This document shows, one piece after another, positions 1 to 8,718 of a DNA stretch of 24,977 bases. Numbering within the stretch: the first letter of the stretch is position 1; the number at the start of each line of letters is the position of its first letter. Made by a program: the position numbers and the translations under genes. Under the pieces are notes generated by a model that was not told the origin of the DNA, searched no databases, and saw only the letters and a list, made by a program, of their open reading frames with translations. This stretch comes from Weeksellaceae bacterium (GTDB taxonomy: Bacteria; Bacteroidota; Bacteroidia; Flavobacteriales; Weeksellaceae): contig JAQVKJ010000001.1 in the NCBI GenBank assembly GCA_028694715.1, positions 1-24,977 of the forward strand, given 5' to 3'.

Positions 1-347
1 TCTTTTTTATCACAGATTTGGAACACAAAATCATAAGCATTTTTTCCGCGGTATTCAGCGCGATAAGTTCTGCAATGTGTTTCCCTGACCTCATCGGTAC
101 CAAAGTTAATGATTGTACTCTTATTGAACAATTCATTGTGCACAAATGCACTGTCAATATTTTCGGCTTGTATAAATTCACTTACATTTTCAGAAAAGCT
201 GAGCGGATAAATTTTGGCTTCTTCGAGTGTTCTTGAATTGGGCAGATAGGAGCATTGTGAAACCTTGGGGCCAAAAAAGAAAACGACCAAAACCATACCG
301 ATGATTACACCAATCATATAAAAACGAAGTCTCCTCAGAAAATTCAT
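1..347 (-). CDS. DUF4258-like membrane-anchored protein, partial
   Basis: The reading frame starts at ATG 347 and stays open to the left edge (115 codons seen), so the C-terminus is missing. The protein begins MNFLRRLRFYMIGVIIG, a basic N-terminus followed by one hydrophobic segment (about residues 9-27), so it is probably a membrane-anchored or exported protein. After it come a CSYLPNSRTLEE motif and a soluble region. From memory, this layout (short anchor, then a C-Y-x-P-N-x-R motif) is seen in small Bacteroidota proteins annotated DUF4258; no function is known to me. The gene lies 23 bp after the alanine-dehydrogenase-like gene on the same strand and is probably the last gene of the porX-tsaE unit. 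The family call is tentative; the reading frame itself is convincing. Confidence 0.6.
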   Translation of the reverse strand, partial: MNFLRRLRFYMIGVIIGMVLVVFFFGPKVSQCSYLPNSRTLEEAKIYPLSFSENVSEFIQAENIDSAFVHNELFNKSTIINFGTDEVRETHCRTYRAEYRGKNAYDFVFQICDKK

Positions 348-370
348 GTGTGTAGAAAATTGATTTGCAA

Positions 371-1576
371 TTATACGATTAATAAATTGATGTCGTGAAA
401 ATTCAAATCAAACCATTCGCTTATCTTCTGATTGGTCACTCTCCCGTGAAACAAGTAGATGCCTTCCCTCAGTCCCATGTCTGATTGAATGACCCGTTCA
501 AATCCACCTTCGTTCGCAATTTTCATCAAATAAGGCATAAAGAAATTGCTCATCGCTTTTGTGGCAGTTCGTGCCACACGCGAAGTGATGTTGGTCACTC
601 CGTAGTGAATCACACCGTGTTTGATCACCACCGGATGATCCAGCGTAGTGATTTCCGAAGTTTCAAAACAACCGCCGTTGTCGATGCTCAAATCTATAAT
701 GACTGCACCGGGTTTCATGCTTTTGACCATTTTTTCGGTCACCACACATGGTGCCCTCACTTCTCCACGAAGTGCACCAATGGCTACATCACATCTTTTT
801 AGACATTTGGCCAATTCCTTAGGATCTAACATGGAAGTGGAAACCCGTACGCCCAAATCAGTCTGAAGTCTTCTGAGCCGACTCAGTGAATTGTCAAATA
901 CCCTGACACTGGCGCCCAGCCCCAGCGCAGCTTTTGAAGCAAACTCACCTATGGTGCCTCCGCCGAGTATTACCACATCTGTTGGACGAATGCCTGCAAC
1001 GCCACCCATCAGAATCCCGTTGCCACCGTTTGTGTTGGAGAGTAATTCACCCGCCAGTAGTATAGAGGCCGTGCCGGCAATTTCACTCAACAATCTCACA
1101 ATCGGTAGATTGCCGTGAGAATCCCTGATGAATTCAAATCCGAGTGCGGTCGTCTTTTTGGTAGCGAGTTTTTCAAAATACGAACGGGTTTGCATATTGA
1201 TTTGGACAGTAGAAACCAGAAAAGAATTGGGGGTAAGTAAGTCTATTTCGCTGCTATCCAGCGGGTTGACTTTGAGTACCACTGGTTTTGAAAAAACCTC
1301 TTTTGGGTCGTACGAAATTTTCGCACCGGCTTCTGAGTATTCATTGTCGGTGTAGTTGGCACCTTCGCCTGCACCAGTTTCTATGGTAATCTCATGACCG
1401 TTTGCTACCAGAACCTGAACTGCGTCCGGGTTCAGACAAACTCTTTTTTCGTGTAGATGTGTTTCTTTGGGGATACCAATGCTCAGGCTACCGCCTTTAG
1501 GTCTGACTTCCAGTCTTTCCTCTTTTGGAATCAATTCCTGACGAGAAAATGGGGTATAGACTCCAGTGTTTTCCAT
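371..1576 (-). CDS. Alanine dehydrogenase / transhydrogenase-alpha family protein
   Basis: A 401-residue protein of the AlaDH/PntA family. It has an N-terminal extension of about 30 residues, then the GIPKETHLHEKRV motif (residues 34-46) with the substrate-binding Arg45, and LKVNP with Lys102. The Rossmann nucleotide-binding loop is GGGTIG (205-210), and IDLSIDNGGCFET (294-306) carries the conserved Asp299. True alanine dehydrogenases interconvert alanine and pyruvate with NAD. The catalytic histidine of Mycobacterium AlaDH (His96) aligns with Gln125 here, in TVQINMQ, so the annotated activity is uncertain. I believe the Gln is shared by Bacteroidota relatives, which would argue for a distinct subfamily rather than a damaged copy. 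It starts 9 bp after tsaE and is probably co-transcribed with porX and tsaE. Confidence 0.85.
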   Translation of the reverse strand: MENTGVYTPFSRQELIPKEERLEVRPKGGSLSIGIPKETHLHEKRVCLNPDAVQVLVANGHEITIETGAGEGANYTDNEYSEAGAKISYDPKEVFSKPVVLKVNPLDSSEIDLLTPNSFLVSTVQINMQTRSYFEKLATKKTTALGFEFIRDSHGNLPIVRLLSEIAGTASILLAGELLSNTNGGNGILMGGVAGIRPTDVVILGGGTIGEFASKAALGLGASVRVFDNSLSRLRRLQTDLGVRVSTSMLDPKELAKCLKRCDVAIGALRGEVRAPCVVTEKMVKSMKPGAVIIDLSIDNGGCFETSEITTLDHPVVIKHGVIHYGVTNITSRVARTATKAMSNFFMPYLMKIANEGGFERVIQSDMGLREGIYLFHGRVTNQKISEWFDLNFHDINLLIV

Positions 1577-1585
1577 TTCATAAAA

Positions 1586-1990
1586 TTAATCAAAAAAAAT
1601 GTTTCTTCGGCCTTCTTCATCAATTATTTTGATAGTGTGATAATCCTCTGACAATAAATTCATGGCTGTGTCGGGCCATTCAATCAAACACCAATCACCG
1701 GAATCCAGATATTGCTCCAATCCAAAATCGAGTGCTTCTTCAGTAGATTTGATGCGGTACAAATCCAGATGATAGACTTTTCCATCTGGAATTTTATATT
1801 CGTTCACGATGGAAAATGTGGGGCTGCTGACCTTGTCCTTTGAACCCATTGCTGCAAGCAGAGCTTTGATGAGCGTTGTTTTTCCGACTCCCAATTCACC
1901 TTCAAACAAAATGATTTTGAAACTGAATTCTGACAGTAATTTTCTGGCTGTCTCATCGAGTTGTTCCAGGGAACTTATTTGGAAGTCCAT
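1586..1990 (-). CDS. tsaE: tRNA threonylcarbamoyladenosine biosynthesis ATPase TsaE
   Basis: A 134-residue P-loop protein of normal TsaE length. The Walker A motif is GELGVGKTT (residues 31-39). SSPTFSIVNEY (55-65) and HLDLYRI (74-80) are typical of the family, and IEWP (103-106) is the usual C-terminal signature. TsaE works with TsaB and TsaD in the cytoplasm to make t6A at position 37 of tRNAs that read ANN codons, using ATP hydrolysis to reset the complex. The gene sits 10 bp after porX and 9 bp before the alanine-dehydrogenase-like gene, on the same strand. tsaB and tsaD are not in the window. Confidence 0.95.
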   Translation of the reverse strand: MDFQISSLEQLDETARKLLSEFSFKIILFEGELGVGKTTLIKALLAAMGSKDKVSSPTFSIVNEYKIPDGKVYHLDLYRIKSTEEALDFGLEQYLDSGDWCLIEWPDTAMNLLSEDYHTIKIIDEEGRRNIFFD

Positions 1991-2000
1991 CTGTTTCAGC

Positions 2001-3551
2001 TTAGTTTTTGGGTGTCAAAGTTACAAAAGGAATAATCATTTCTTCCATTGAAATTCCACCGTGTTGATAGGTGTCTTTGTAATAATTCACAAAATGGTTG
2101 TAATTTTTTGGAAAAGCCAGAAAGATGTCTTCTTTGGCAAAAATGTATTTGGAACTCACATTTACCCTTGGCAGATAATGGCCTTCTGCATCCTCAATCA
2201 CAAAAACATCGTCTTCGTTGTACTGCAGTTTCCTACCCATTTTGTACCGGATATTGGTGCTGGTTTCCCGGTCGCCGACCACTTGAGAAGGTTTCCTGAC
2301 AAAAATGGTTCCGTGGTCTGTGGTCAACAGGATTTTCATTCCCTCCTCTTGTGCTTTTTTGATGATTTGCATCAGATATGAAGTTTCAAACCAGCTTTTT
2401 GTGATTGAACGATAGGTTTTGTCGTCTCTTATCATTTGACTTACAATTTGATTGTCCGTTTTGGCATGCGAAAGTATATCAATGAAATTGTAAACAATCA
2501 CTGTGAGGTTTTTGTTTTTGTATTTATGGAAATCTTCCAGCACCTTTTTTTCGTAGTTTGAATTCAGTATTTTGAAGTACTGGGTGTTCAAATCAGACAT
2601 GCCCAATCTTTTCATCTGGTCATCCAGAAACTCTTTTTCATATTGGTTTTTGGTTCCTTCTTCATTGTCATTCAGCCATTTATTTGGAAATCTTTTTTCG
2701 ATTTCTGAAGGCATCAGTCCAGCGAAGAATGCATTTCTTGCGTATTGGGTTGCAGATGGGAGTATGCTGTAATACAACTGCTCTTTTTCAATATTGTACA
2801 AATTTCCAAACAATGGTTCGATGACTTTCCACTGATCATATCTGAGATTATCAATCATAATCAGCAGTGTATTTTGGTTTTTTGACAAATGGGGTTTGGC
2901 CAGTTCTTTGAATGCAGTGTGCGAAAGGACGGGTTTGTCATCTGTGTGAAGCCAGTCGTGGTAATTGTTTTTGATAAATTTAAAGAAAGTAGAATTTGCT
3001 TCTTTCTTCTGGTCTTCCAAAATGACCGACATCTGTGAATCTTCGATGTTTTCCAATTCAAGTTCCCAAAAAACCAGTTTTTTATAGATGTCTTTCCAGT
3101 CGTCAAAATCTCTTGCATTCATCAGGTCCATCGAAATTTTTCTGAATTCCTGCTGATAATTGACCACCGTTTTTTCGGTAATCAGTTTGTTTCTGTCCAA
3201 TATCTTTTTCAGACTGAGCAGTATCTGGTTCGGATTGACCGGTTTGATTAAATAGTCGGCGATATGTGCACCTATGGCCTCTTCCATGATGTGTTCTTCC
3301 TCGCTTTTTGTAATCATCACCACCGGCAGTTGGGGTTTGATTTCCTTTATTTTCATCAGTGCTTCCAACCCGCTCATGCCCGGCATGTTCTCGTCAATGA
3401 GTACGGCTGCGAAATTTTCGTTCGGAATAATTTCTAACGCATCGGTCGCATTATTTATCATTTGGGTTTCATACCCTTTTTTTTCTAAAAAAATAGAATG
3501 AGGTTTCAGGAGTTCAATCTCGTCATCTATCCATAAAATCTTTATCGCCAT
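2001..3551 (-). CDS. porX: PorX: response regulator with alkaline-phosphatase-like effector domain
   Basis: A 516-residue protein. The N-terminal receiver domain (about 1-120) has the acidic pocket Asp9-Asp10, the phospho-acceptor Asp53 in LIDENMPGM, Thr81 and Lys103. A helical linker follows. The C-terminal domain is alkaline-phosphatase/PglZ-like, with probable metal ligands Asp234 (MIDNLRYDQ), Thr268 (ILPSATQY), Asp358 and His362 (NFIDILSH), Asp412-His413 (TTDHG) and His497 (YQHGG). This architecture is that of PorX, which with the sensor PorY controls T9SS genes in Porphyromonas; the effector domain has been reported to be a zinc-dependent phosphodiesterase acting on oligonucleotides. It is the first gene of the minus-strand unit porX-tsaE-(AlaDH-like)-(DUF4258-like). 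A T9SS-sorted protein is encoded at 10144-11613. porY is not in the window. Confidence 0.92.
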   Translation of the reverse strand: MAIKILWIDDEIELLKPHSIFLEKKGYETQMINNATDALEIIPNENFAAVLIDENMPGMSGLEALMKIKEIKPQLPVVMITKSEEEHIMEEAIGAHIADYLIKPVNPNQILLSLKKILDRNKLITEKTVVNYQQEFRKISMDLMNARDFDDWKDIYKKLVFWELELENIEDSQMSVILEDQKKEANSTFFKFIKNNYHDWLHTDDKPVLSHTAFKELAKPHLSKNQNTLLIMIDNLRYDQWKVIEPLFGNLYNIEKEQLYYSILPSATQYARNAFFAGLMPSEIEKRFPNKWLNDNEEGTKNQYEKEFLDDQMKRLGMSDLNTQYFKILNSNYEKKVLEDFHKYKNKNLTVIVYNFIDILSHAKTDNQIVSQMIRDDKTYRSITKSWFETSYLMQIIKKAQEEGMKILLTTDHGTIFVRKPSQVVGDRETSTNIRYKMGRKLQYNEDDVFVIEDAEGHYLPRVNVSSKYIFAKEDIFLAFPKNYNHFVNYYKDTYQHGGISMEEMIIPFVTLTPKN

Positions 3552-3565
3552 ACAAGTGTTTTGTT

Positions 3566-3573
3566 TAAATTTG
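3566..3573 (+). promoter_or_regulatory. Candidate -7 promoter element for the HD phosphohydrolase gene
   Basis: TAAATTTG fits the Bacteroidota -7 consensus TAnnTTTG and lies 30 bp before the TTG start of the HD gene, in the 52-bp gap between divergent genes. I see no TTG at the expected 19-bp distance upstream, and this gap is very AT-rich, so a chance match is possible. Confidence 0.35.
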
Positions 3574-3603
3574 TAATCTAATTATTTGTTAAATTTCTGA
3601 ATT

Positions 3604-4827
3604 TTGGAGTTCGTAAACAAACTCAAGGTATTTAACGATCCGGTACACGGATTTATTAGCATACCCAATGAATTAATTTTTGATATTATCCAGCATCCGT
3701 ACTTTCAGCGACTGCGAAGAATATGCCAAACCGGTTTGACAGAGTTGGTTTATCCGGGTGCCAAACATTCTCGTTTCCATCATGCACTGGGGGCAATGTT
3801 TTTGATGCAGAAGGCTATAGAGACACTTAGGATGAAGGGGGTGGAGATTTCGGAAGAGGAAAAAAATGCTGTGCTTTGTGCCATTTTACTTCACGATATT
3901 GGTCATGGTCCTTTTTCTCACGCACTGGAACATACAATTATGGAAGACTGGGTGCATGAAAAAATTTCTCTACATATCATGGAATTGCTCAACATCGAAT
4001 TTTCAGGTCAGTTGGAATTGGCCATAAGGATTTTCAAAGGAGAGTACGAAAGAAAATTTTTGTCGCAGTTGGTGTCCAGTCAGTTGGATGTAGATAGACT
4101 GGACTATCTGAAAAGAGACAGTTTTTTTACGGGTGTGGTAGAAGGAAATATCAATCCCGATAGGATTATTTCGACAATGAATGTAAAGGACGACCAGTTG
4201 GTCATTGATTCAAAAGGAATTTATTCCATTGAAAAATACTTGATTGCGCGAATGTTCATGTATTGGCAGGTTTATAACCACAAAACTTCGGTAACTGCAG
4301 AAGTGCTTGCAATTCAGGCCTTGAAAAGAGCAAAGGAACTCAGTCGTTCCGGACACAGACTTTTTGCAACCGACGCTTTGAATTACTTTCTCAGCAACAG
4401 CCAATCATCGGATTTGAAAATGCGACTTGCTTACTTCACAAAATTGGACGACAGCGATATTTGGACTTGTCTTAAACAATGGCAACACCATGATGATCAG
4501 ATTCTTGCATATATTTCTTCTGCATTAGTAAACCGCCGGCTGCCTGTGTCAAAGATATTAAGTCAAAAACTGTCCTTGGAAGAAATCAAAGGTTTGACCA
4601 CCAAGGCTGCTGAGATTGTTGGCGTGGATGACGGAAGCTATTTTGTACACCAGACACAAATCAGGGTGATTCCGTATGACAGCGAACATTCACCCATTTT
4701 TATCATGAACAAGGACAAATCTTTGGATGAAATTTCAGATTCTGTTTTGCAAATTTTGTCGCATCAGCTGTTGAATCCGATAGAGAAGTACCACCTTTGT
4801 TATTTGAATGTTAAGAAAAAACAATAA
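3604..4827 (+). CDS. HD-domain phosphohydrolase (SAMHD1/YdhJ-like)
   Basis: A 407-residue protein with a complete HD metal site: His60 in RFHHALG, His97-Asp98 in LLHDIGHGPFSH, and Asp164 in LDVDRLDYLKRD. NDPVHGFI near the N-terminus and the YPGAKHSRFHHALG block are typical of this family, which includes dNTP triphosphohydrolases; the true substrate of this branch is not established. The start is the TTG at 3604: an in-frame stop lies at 3598-3600, and no ATG lies between it and the conserved NKLKVFNDPVHGF block. It stands 42 bp upstream of lpxD on the same strand, an order I recall in many Bacteroidota genomes, so read-through into the lipid A genes is likely. Confidence 0.88.
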   Translation: MEFVNKLKVFNDPVHGFISIPNELIFDIIQHPYFQRLRRICQTGLTELVYPGAKHSRFHHALGAMFLMQKAIETLRMKGVEISEEEKNAVLCAILLHDIGHGPFSHALEHTIMEDWVHEKISLHIMELLNIEFSGQLELAIRIFKGEYERKFLSQLVSSQLDVDRLDYLKRDSFFTGVVEGNINPDRIISTMNVKDDQLVIDSKGIYSIEKYLIARMFMYWQVYNHKTSVTAEVLAIQALKRAKELSRSGHRLFATDALNYFLSNSQSSDLKMRLAYFTKLDDSDIWTCLKQWQHHDDQILAYISSALVNRRLPVSKILSQKLSLEEIKGLTTKAAEIVGVDDGSYFVHQTQIRVIPYDSEHSPIFIMNKDKSLDEISDSVLQILSHQLLNPIEKYHLCYLNVKKKQ

Positions 4828-4855
4828 TTCAATCGGCATATATATCCAAAATTTA

Positions 4856-4863
4856 TATTTTTG
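4856..4863 (+). promoter_or_regulatory. Candidate -7 element just upstream of lpxD
   Basis: TATTTTTG matches TAnnTTTG. It ends only 6 bp before the ATG of lpxD, so transcription starting here would give a leaderless or nearly leaderless message. No -33 TTG is at the right distance. It may be a chance match in AT-rich sequence. Confidence 0.3.
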
Positions 4864-4869
4864 CAGTCT

Positions 4870-5904
4870 ATGGAATTTAGCGCAGCAGAGATAGCCTCGT
4901 TTTTGGAAGGGAAAGTGGTCGGGGATCCGCAGGTGAAAGTAAACACGCTTTCAAAAATTGAGGAGGGTAAACCAGGGTCAATTTCCTTTCTGGCAAATCT
5001 CAAATACGAAACATTCATTTATGAAACAAAGGCATCCGTTGTGATTGTTTCAAATGATTTCATCCCAAAAGCCAAGGTGAATGCTACCCTTGTGTATGTC
5101 GAAGACGCTTATCGCTCGTTTATCAAATTGCTCAATTATGCCAATCATCTCAGAGGCAAAAGGACAGGAATTGAAGAAAATGTACACATCGATGCGACCG
5201 CCAAATTGGGTGAGGATGTGTACATTAGTAGTTATTGTTATATTGACAGGGATGCGGTGATAGGGAATTCAGTGATGATTTATTCCAATTCCCATATTGG
5301 GCAGAATGTAAAGATAGGCGAAGGAACCATCATCCATTCAGGAGTCAGAATCTATCCCGACACCATTATCGGAGAGAACTGTATCATCCATGCCAATACA
5401 GTGATTGGTGCCGATGGATTTGGATATACACCCAATACCGATGGTTCTCACGACAAAGTTCCTCAAATCGGAAATGTCATTATCGGTGATGATGTTGAAA
5501 TCGGTTCATCATGCACCATCGACCGAGCCACGCTCGGTTCAACCAGAATTCACTCGGGCGTTAAACTCGACAACCAGATTCAGATTGCGCACAATGTTGA
5601 GATTCATGAAAATACGGTCATTGCATCACAAACGGGAATTGCAGGTTCCACAAAAATCGGCAAAAACTGTGTGGTAGGCGGACAAGTTGGTATCATAGGG
5701 CACCTCAAGATTGGTGATTTTGTGCAGATTCAGGCACAAAGTGGCGTGAACAACAATCTGCCGGATGGATCCAGAGTTTATGGATCGCCTTCCATGAATG
5801 CAAGTGACTTTAGAAAATCTTATGTATATTTCCGCAATTTTCCCGGAATCATCAAAAGACTGGAAGATTTGGAAAAAGAAATAAAACAAACAATTAAAGA
5901 ATAA
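4870..5904 (+). CDS. lpxD: UDP-3-O-(3-hydroxyacyl)glucosamine N-acyltransferase LpxD
   Basis: The protein has 344 residues from ATG 4870. A TTG three codons upstream is open but [14 protein letters not shown] is the usual beginning. LpxD adds the second 3-hydroxyacyl chain from acyl-ACP to the lipid A precursor in the cytoplasm. An N-terminal uridine-binding domain (about 1-100) precedes a left-handed beta-helix of hexapeptide repeats (about 105-310) and a short C-terminal helix. The probable catalytic His241 lies in [12 protein letters not shown], matching E. coli His239. The TAA stop touches the ATG of lpxC/fabZ with no gap, which suggests coupled translation. It opens the lpxD-lpxC/fabZ-lpxA-efp block. 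Confidence 0.95.
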   Translation: MEFSAAEIASFLEGKVVGDPQVKVNTLSKIEEGKPGSISFLANLKYETFIYETKASVVIVSNDFIPKAKVNATLVYVEDAYRSFIKLLNYANHLRGKRTGIEENVHIDATAKLGEDVYISSYCYIDRDAVIGNSVMIYSNSHIGQNVKIGEGTIIHSGVRIYPDTIIGENCIIHANTVIGADGFGYTPNTDGSHDKVPQIGNVIIGDDVEIGSSCTIDRATLGSTRIHSGVKLDNQIQIAHNVEIHENTVIASQTGIAGSTKIGKNCVVGGQVGIIGHLKIGDFVQIQAQSGVNNNLPDGSRVYGSPSMNASDFRKSYVYFRNFPGIIKRLEDLEKEIKQTIKE

Positions 5905-7299
5905 ATGTCTGATAAACAAAAAACACTCGCTGGAGAATGCGTCTTGAAAGGAGTGGGCTTACACACAGGTTGCGAAGTGAATGTGACTTTGAAACCCGCA
6001 CCGGTCAACACCGGTTTTGTATTTGTCAGAACAGATTTGGAAGGAATGCCACATGTGGAGGCCGATGCCAATTATGTGACCAGTACTGACAGAGGTACAA
6101 CGATTGAGAAAAAAGGAGTCGAAATTCATACTACAGAACACCTGCTTGCCGCACTGACAGGCATGGATTTGGACAATGTTTATATAGAAATTGACAATTC
6201 AGAGGTTCCGATACTCGATGGTTCTGCAAAATATTTTGTGGAATCGATTGAAAAGGCCGGTGTCATCGAACAAGACAAAGACCGTGAATATTATGTCATC
6301 AAGGAGATTGTGACTTTTTCTGACCCCACAACAGGTTCTGAAATCACTGCTATTCCCGCAGATGAATACCAAGTCACCACCATGGTGGACTTCGGTACAA
6401 AGGTTTTGGGTACACAAAACGCTTCCATCAAAAGTATTTCTGAATTCAAGGATGAAATTGCCAACGCAAGAACATTCAGCTTTCTACATGAACTCGAGTT
6501 CCTTTTGGATGCCGGACTGATCAAAGGAGGCGACCTCAGCAACGCAATCGTCTATGTGGATTCAGAAATTACCACTGAAACCAAAAAGAAATTGACCAAA
6601 GCATTCAGAAAAGAAGATGTTTCCATTCAGCCAAACGGCGTATTGGACAATATCACCCTCCACTATCCCAACGAAGCGGCACGCCACAAACTATTGGATG
6701 TCATTGGCGATTTGGCACTGGTAGGGGTGAAACTGAAGGCCAAAATCATCGCCAACAAACCTGGACATAAAATCAACACCAGTTTTGCCAAAAAATTGAG
6801 CAAACAAATCGCTATCGCCAAGAGAAAAAATGTACCTGAATTTGATTTGACCAAAAATCCAATATACGACATCAACGATATATTGAAAATCCTTCCGCAT
6901 CGTCCACCTTTCCTACTGCTGGACAAAGTCATAGAGAAATCGGATACTTATCTTGTAGGTGTGAAAAATGTAACGATGAACGAACCGTTTTTCGTTGGCC
7001 ATTTTCCAAATGAGCCAGTGATGCCAGGCGTACTCCAGGTCGAGGCCATGGCGCAACTGGGAGGAATTCTTGTATTGGGTGAGATCGATGACCCAAAAGA
7101 GTATTCAACTTATTTCATGAAAATTGAAAATGTGAAGTTTAAAAGAAAAGTAATTCCTGGCGATACGCTGGTACTAAGGGTTGAACTGCTCCAACCAATC
7201 AGAAGAGGCATTGTTCACATGCGCGGTTTTGCGTATGTCAATGATACCATAGCCGCAGAAGCCGAAATGATGGCTTTGGTTACAAAAGACAAAATCTAA
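5905..7299 (+). CDS. lpxC/fabZ: Fused LpxC deacetylase and FabZ 3-hydroxyacyl-ACP dehydratase
   Basis: A 464-residue fusion typical of Bacteroidota. Residues 1 to about 310 are LpxC, the zinc-dependent UDP-3-O-acyl-GlcNAc deacetylase that commits sugar to lipid A. Visible sites are the catalytic Glu78 and zinc ligand His79 (HTTEHLLAAL), ligands His261 and Asp265 (HKLLDVIGD), and His288 (KPGHKINTS). Residues of about 318-464 are FabZ, the dehydratase of fatty acid elongation: LPHRPPFLLLD (330-340), then VGHFPNEPVMPG with catalytic His366, and Glu380 in QVEAMAQ. Both enzymes draw on the 3-hydroxyacyl-ACP pool, so the fusion ties lipid A synthesis to fatty acid elongation. There is no gap to lpxD upstream and 11 bp to lpxA downstream. 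Confidence 0.96.
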   Translation: MSDKQKTLAGECVLKGVGLHTGCEVNVTLKPAPVNTGFVFVRTDLEGMPHVEADANYVTSTDRGTTIEKKGVEIHTTEHLLAALTGMDLDNVYIEIDNSEVPILDGSAKYFVESIEKAGVIEQDKDREYYVIKEIVTFSDPTTGSEITAIPADEYQVTTMVDFGTKVLGTQNASIKSISEFKDEIANARTFSFLHELEFLLDAGLIKGGDLSNAIVYVDSEITTETKKKLTKAFRKEDVSIQPNGVLDNITLHYPNEAARHKLLDVIGDLALVGVKLKAKIIANKPGHKINTSFAKKLSKQIAIAKRKNVPEFDLTKNPIYDINDILKILPHRPPFLLLDKVIEKSDTYLVGVKNVTMNEPFFVGHFPNEPVMPGVLQVEAMAQLGGILVLGEIDDPKEYSTYFMKIENVKFKRKVIPGDTLVLRVELLQPIRRGIVHMRGFAYVNDTIAAEAEMMALVTKDKI

Positions 7300-7310
7300 T
7301 ATTATTAACA

Positions 7311-8102
7311 ATGACTCAACCACTTGCTTATATACATCCTGGAGCGAAAATCTCAAAAACAGCCATCATCGAACCGTTTACCTCTATTTATGATGATGTG
7401 GTAATCGGGGAGGGAACTTGGGTGGGCCCCAATGTGACTATCATGGAGGGTGCAAGAATCGGAAAGAACTGCAAGATTTTTCCAGGTACGGTCATCTCCG
7501 CTGTTCCTCAGGATTTGAAATACCAAGGTGAAAATACACAAACCATCATTGGAGACAATACGGTCATCAGGGAATGTGTGACCGTCAATAAAGGTACCAA
7601 TGCACTGGGTTATACAAAAATTGGAGACAATTGCCTGATCATGGCCACTGCACACATTGCACACGACTGCATCATCGGAGACCATGTGATTTTGGTCAAC
7701 GGTGTAGGGTTGGCCGGACATATCGTGGTGGGTAATCATGCCTTTATTGGCGGGATGAGTGCCGTCCATCAATTTACGATGATTGGCGAACACGCTTTTA
7801 TAGCAGGTGGTTCCTTGGTCAGAAAAGATGTACCTCCTTATGTGAAGGCCGCCAGAAATCCACTCTCATACGCCGGAATCAATTCCATCGGATTGAGAAG
7901 AAGAGGATTTACTTCGGAAAAAATCATGGAAATTCAGAACATTTATAGAATATTATTTCAAAAGAATAAAAACACCACACAGGCGCTGGAATTGATAGAA
8001 GCCGAATTCGAGGCGACCAAAGAACGGGATTTGATCATCCAATTTCTGCAAAACAGCTCCAGAGGTGTGATGAAGGGATACAGTTCAAAAGGAGAATTTT
8101 AA
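7311..8102 (+). CDS. lpxA: UDP-N-acetylglucosamine acyltransferase LpxA
   Basis: A 263-residue protein, the usual LpxA length. It performs the first step of lipid A synthesis, moving a 3-hydroxyacyl chain from ACP to UDP-GlcNAc. The hexapeptide beta-helix spans about residues 8-190. The catalytic His118 is in AHIAHDC (E. coli His125), followed by LAGH and SAVHQF (His153). The position that sets acyl-chain length in E. coli (Gly173) aligns with Gly166, so a long acyl chain is expected. This is inference from one residue. The C-terminal helical region has the GLRRRGF motif of the family. It follows lpxC/fabZ by 11 bp and precedes efp by 30 bp. Confidence 0.96.
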   Translation: MTQPLAYIHPGAKISKTAIIEPFTSIYDDVVIGEGTWVGPNVTIMEGARIGKNCKIFPGTVISAVPQDLKYQGENTQTIIGDNTVIRECVTVNKGTNALGYTKIGDNCLIMATAHIAHDCIIGDHVILVNGVGLAGHIVVGNHAFIGGMSAVHQFTMIGEHAFIAGGSLVRKDVPPYVKAARNPLSYAGINSIGLRRRGFTSEKIMEIQNIYRILFQKNKNTTQALELIEAEFEATKERDLIIQFLQNSSRGVMKGYSSKGEF

Positions 8103-8132
8103 AAAATTAAGAAATCAATTTTATTTTAAACA

Positions 8133-8699
8133 ATGGCAACAACAGCAGACATCAGAAAAGGTTTGTGTATTAATTGGAACAATGATACCTGGAAGATAGT
8201 GGAATTTCAGCATGTGAAACCCGGAAAAGGACCGGCATTTGTCAGAACCAAATTAAAAAGTATCACAACAGGAAAGGTGCTGGAAAATACTTTTCCTGCC
8301 GGACACAAAATCGACGAAGTGCGTGTGGAAACCAGAAAATACCAGTATTTGTATGAAGATGACAATGGATTCCATTTTATGAACAATGACGATTTTTCGC
8401 AGGTTTACCTGAACAAAAACATGATTGAAAACGCCCAGTTTATGAAAGCCGGTGACGAAGTGACCATCCTCTTTAGGGCAGAAGACGAAATGCCGCTTTC
8501 TGCTGAGATGCAACAGTTCGTGATTCTCGAAATAACATATACTGAACCAGGGCTGAAAGGCGATACCGCCACCAATGCAATGAAGCCCGCCACCACAGAA
8601 ACAGGTGCTGAAATCCGTGTGCCCTTATTCATCAATGAAGGTGACAAAGTGAAAATCAATACTGAAGACGGTTCTTACATGGAAAGAATCAAGGAATAA
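8133..8699 (+). CDS. efp: Translation elongation factor P
   Basis: A 188-residue protein with the three beta-barrel domains of EF-P. The KOW-like domain I contains the loop KPGKGPAF with Lys32, the position that is post-translationally modified in many bacteria. The C-terminal block (ATNAMKPATTETGAEIRVPLFINEGD) is diagnostic. EF-P binds ribosomes stalled on proline stretches and restores peptide-bond formation. The gene follows lpxA at the end of the lipid A block and is followed by a strong terminator. No modification enzyme is encoded in this window. Confidence 0.96.
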   Translation: MATTADIRKGLCINWNNDTWKIVEFQHVKPGKGPAFVRTKLKSITTGKVLENTFPAGHKIDEVRVETRKYQYLYEDDNGFHFMNNDDFSQVYLNKNMIENAQFMKAGDEVTILFRAEDEMPLSAEMQQFVILEITYTEPGLKGDTATNAMKPATTETGAEIRVPLFINEGDKVKINTEDGSYMERIKE

Positions 8700-8718
8700 T
8701 TCTTTTATCCAAAAAGAG

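Noticed and set aside
7353..7793. 146-codon minus-strand frame opposite lpxA
   Set aside because: Antisense to the hexapeptide repeats of lpxA; its His-rich protein is an artefact of that repeat.
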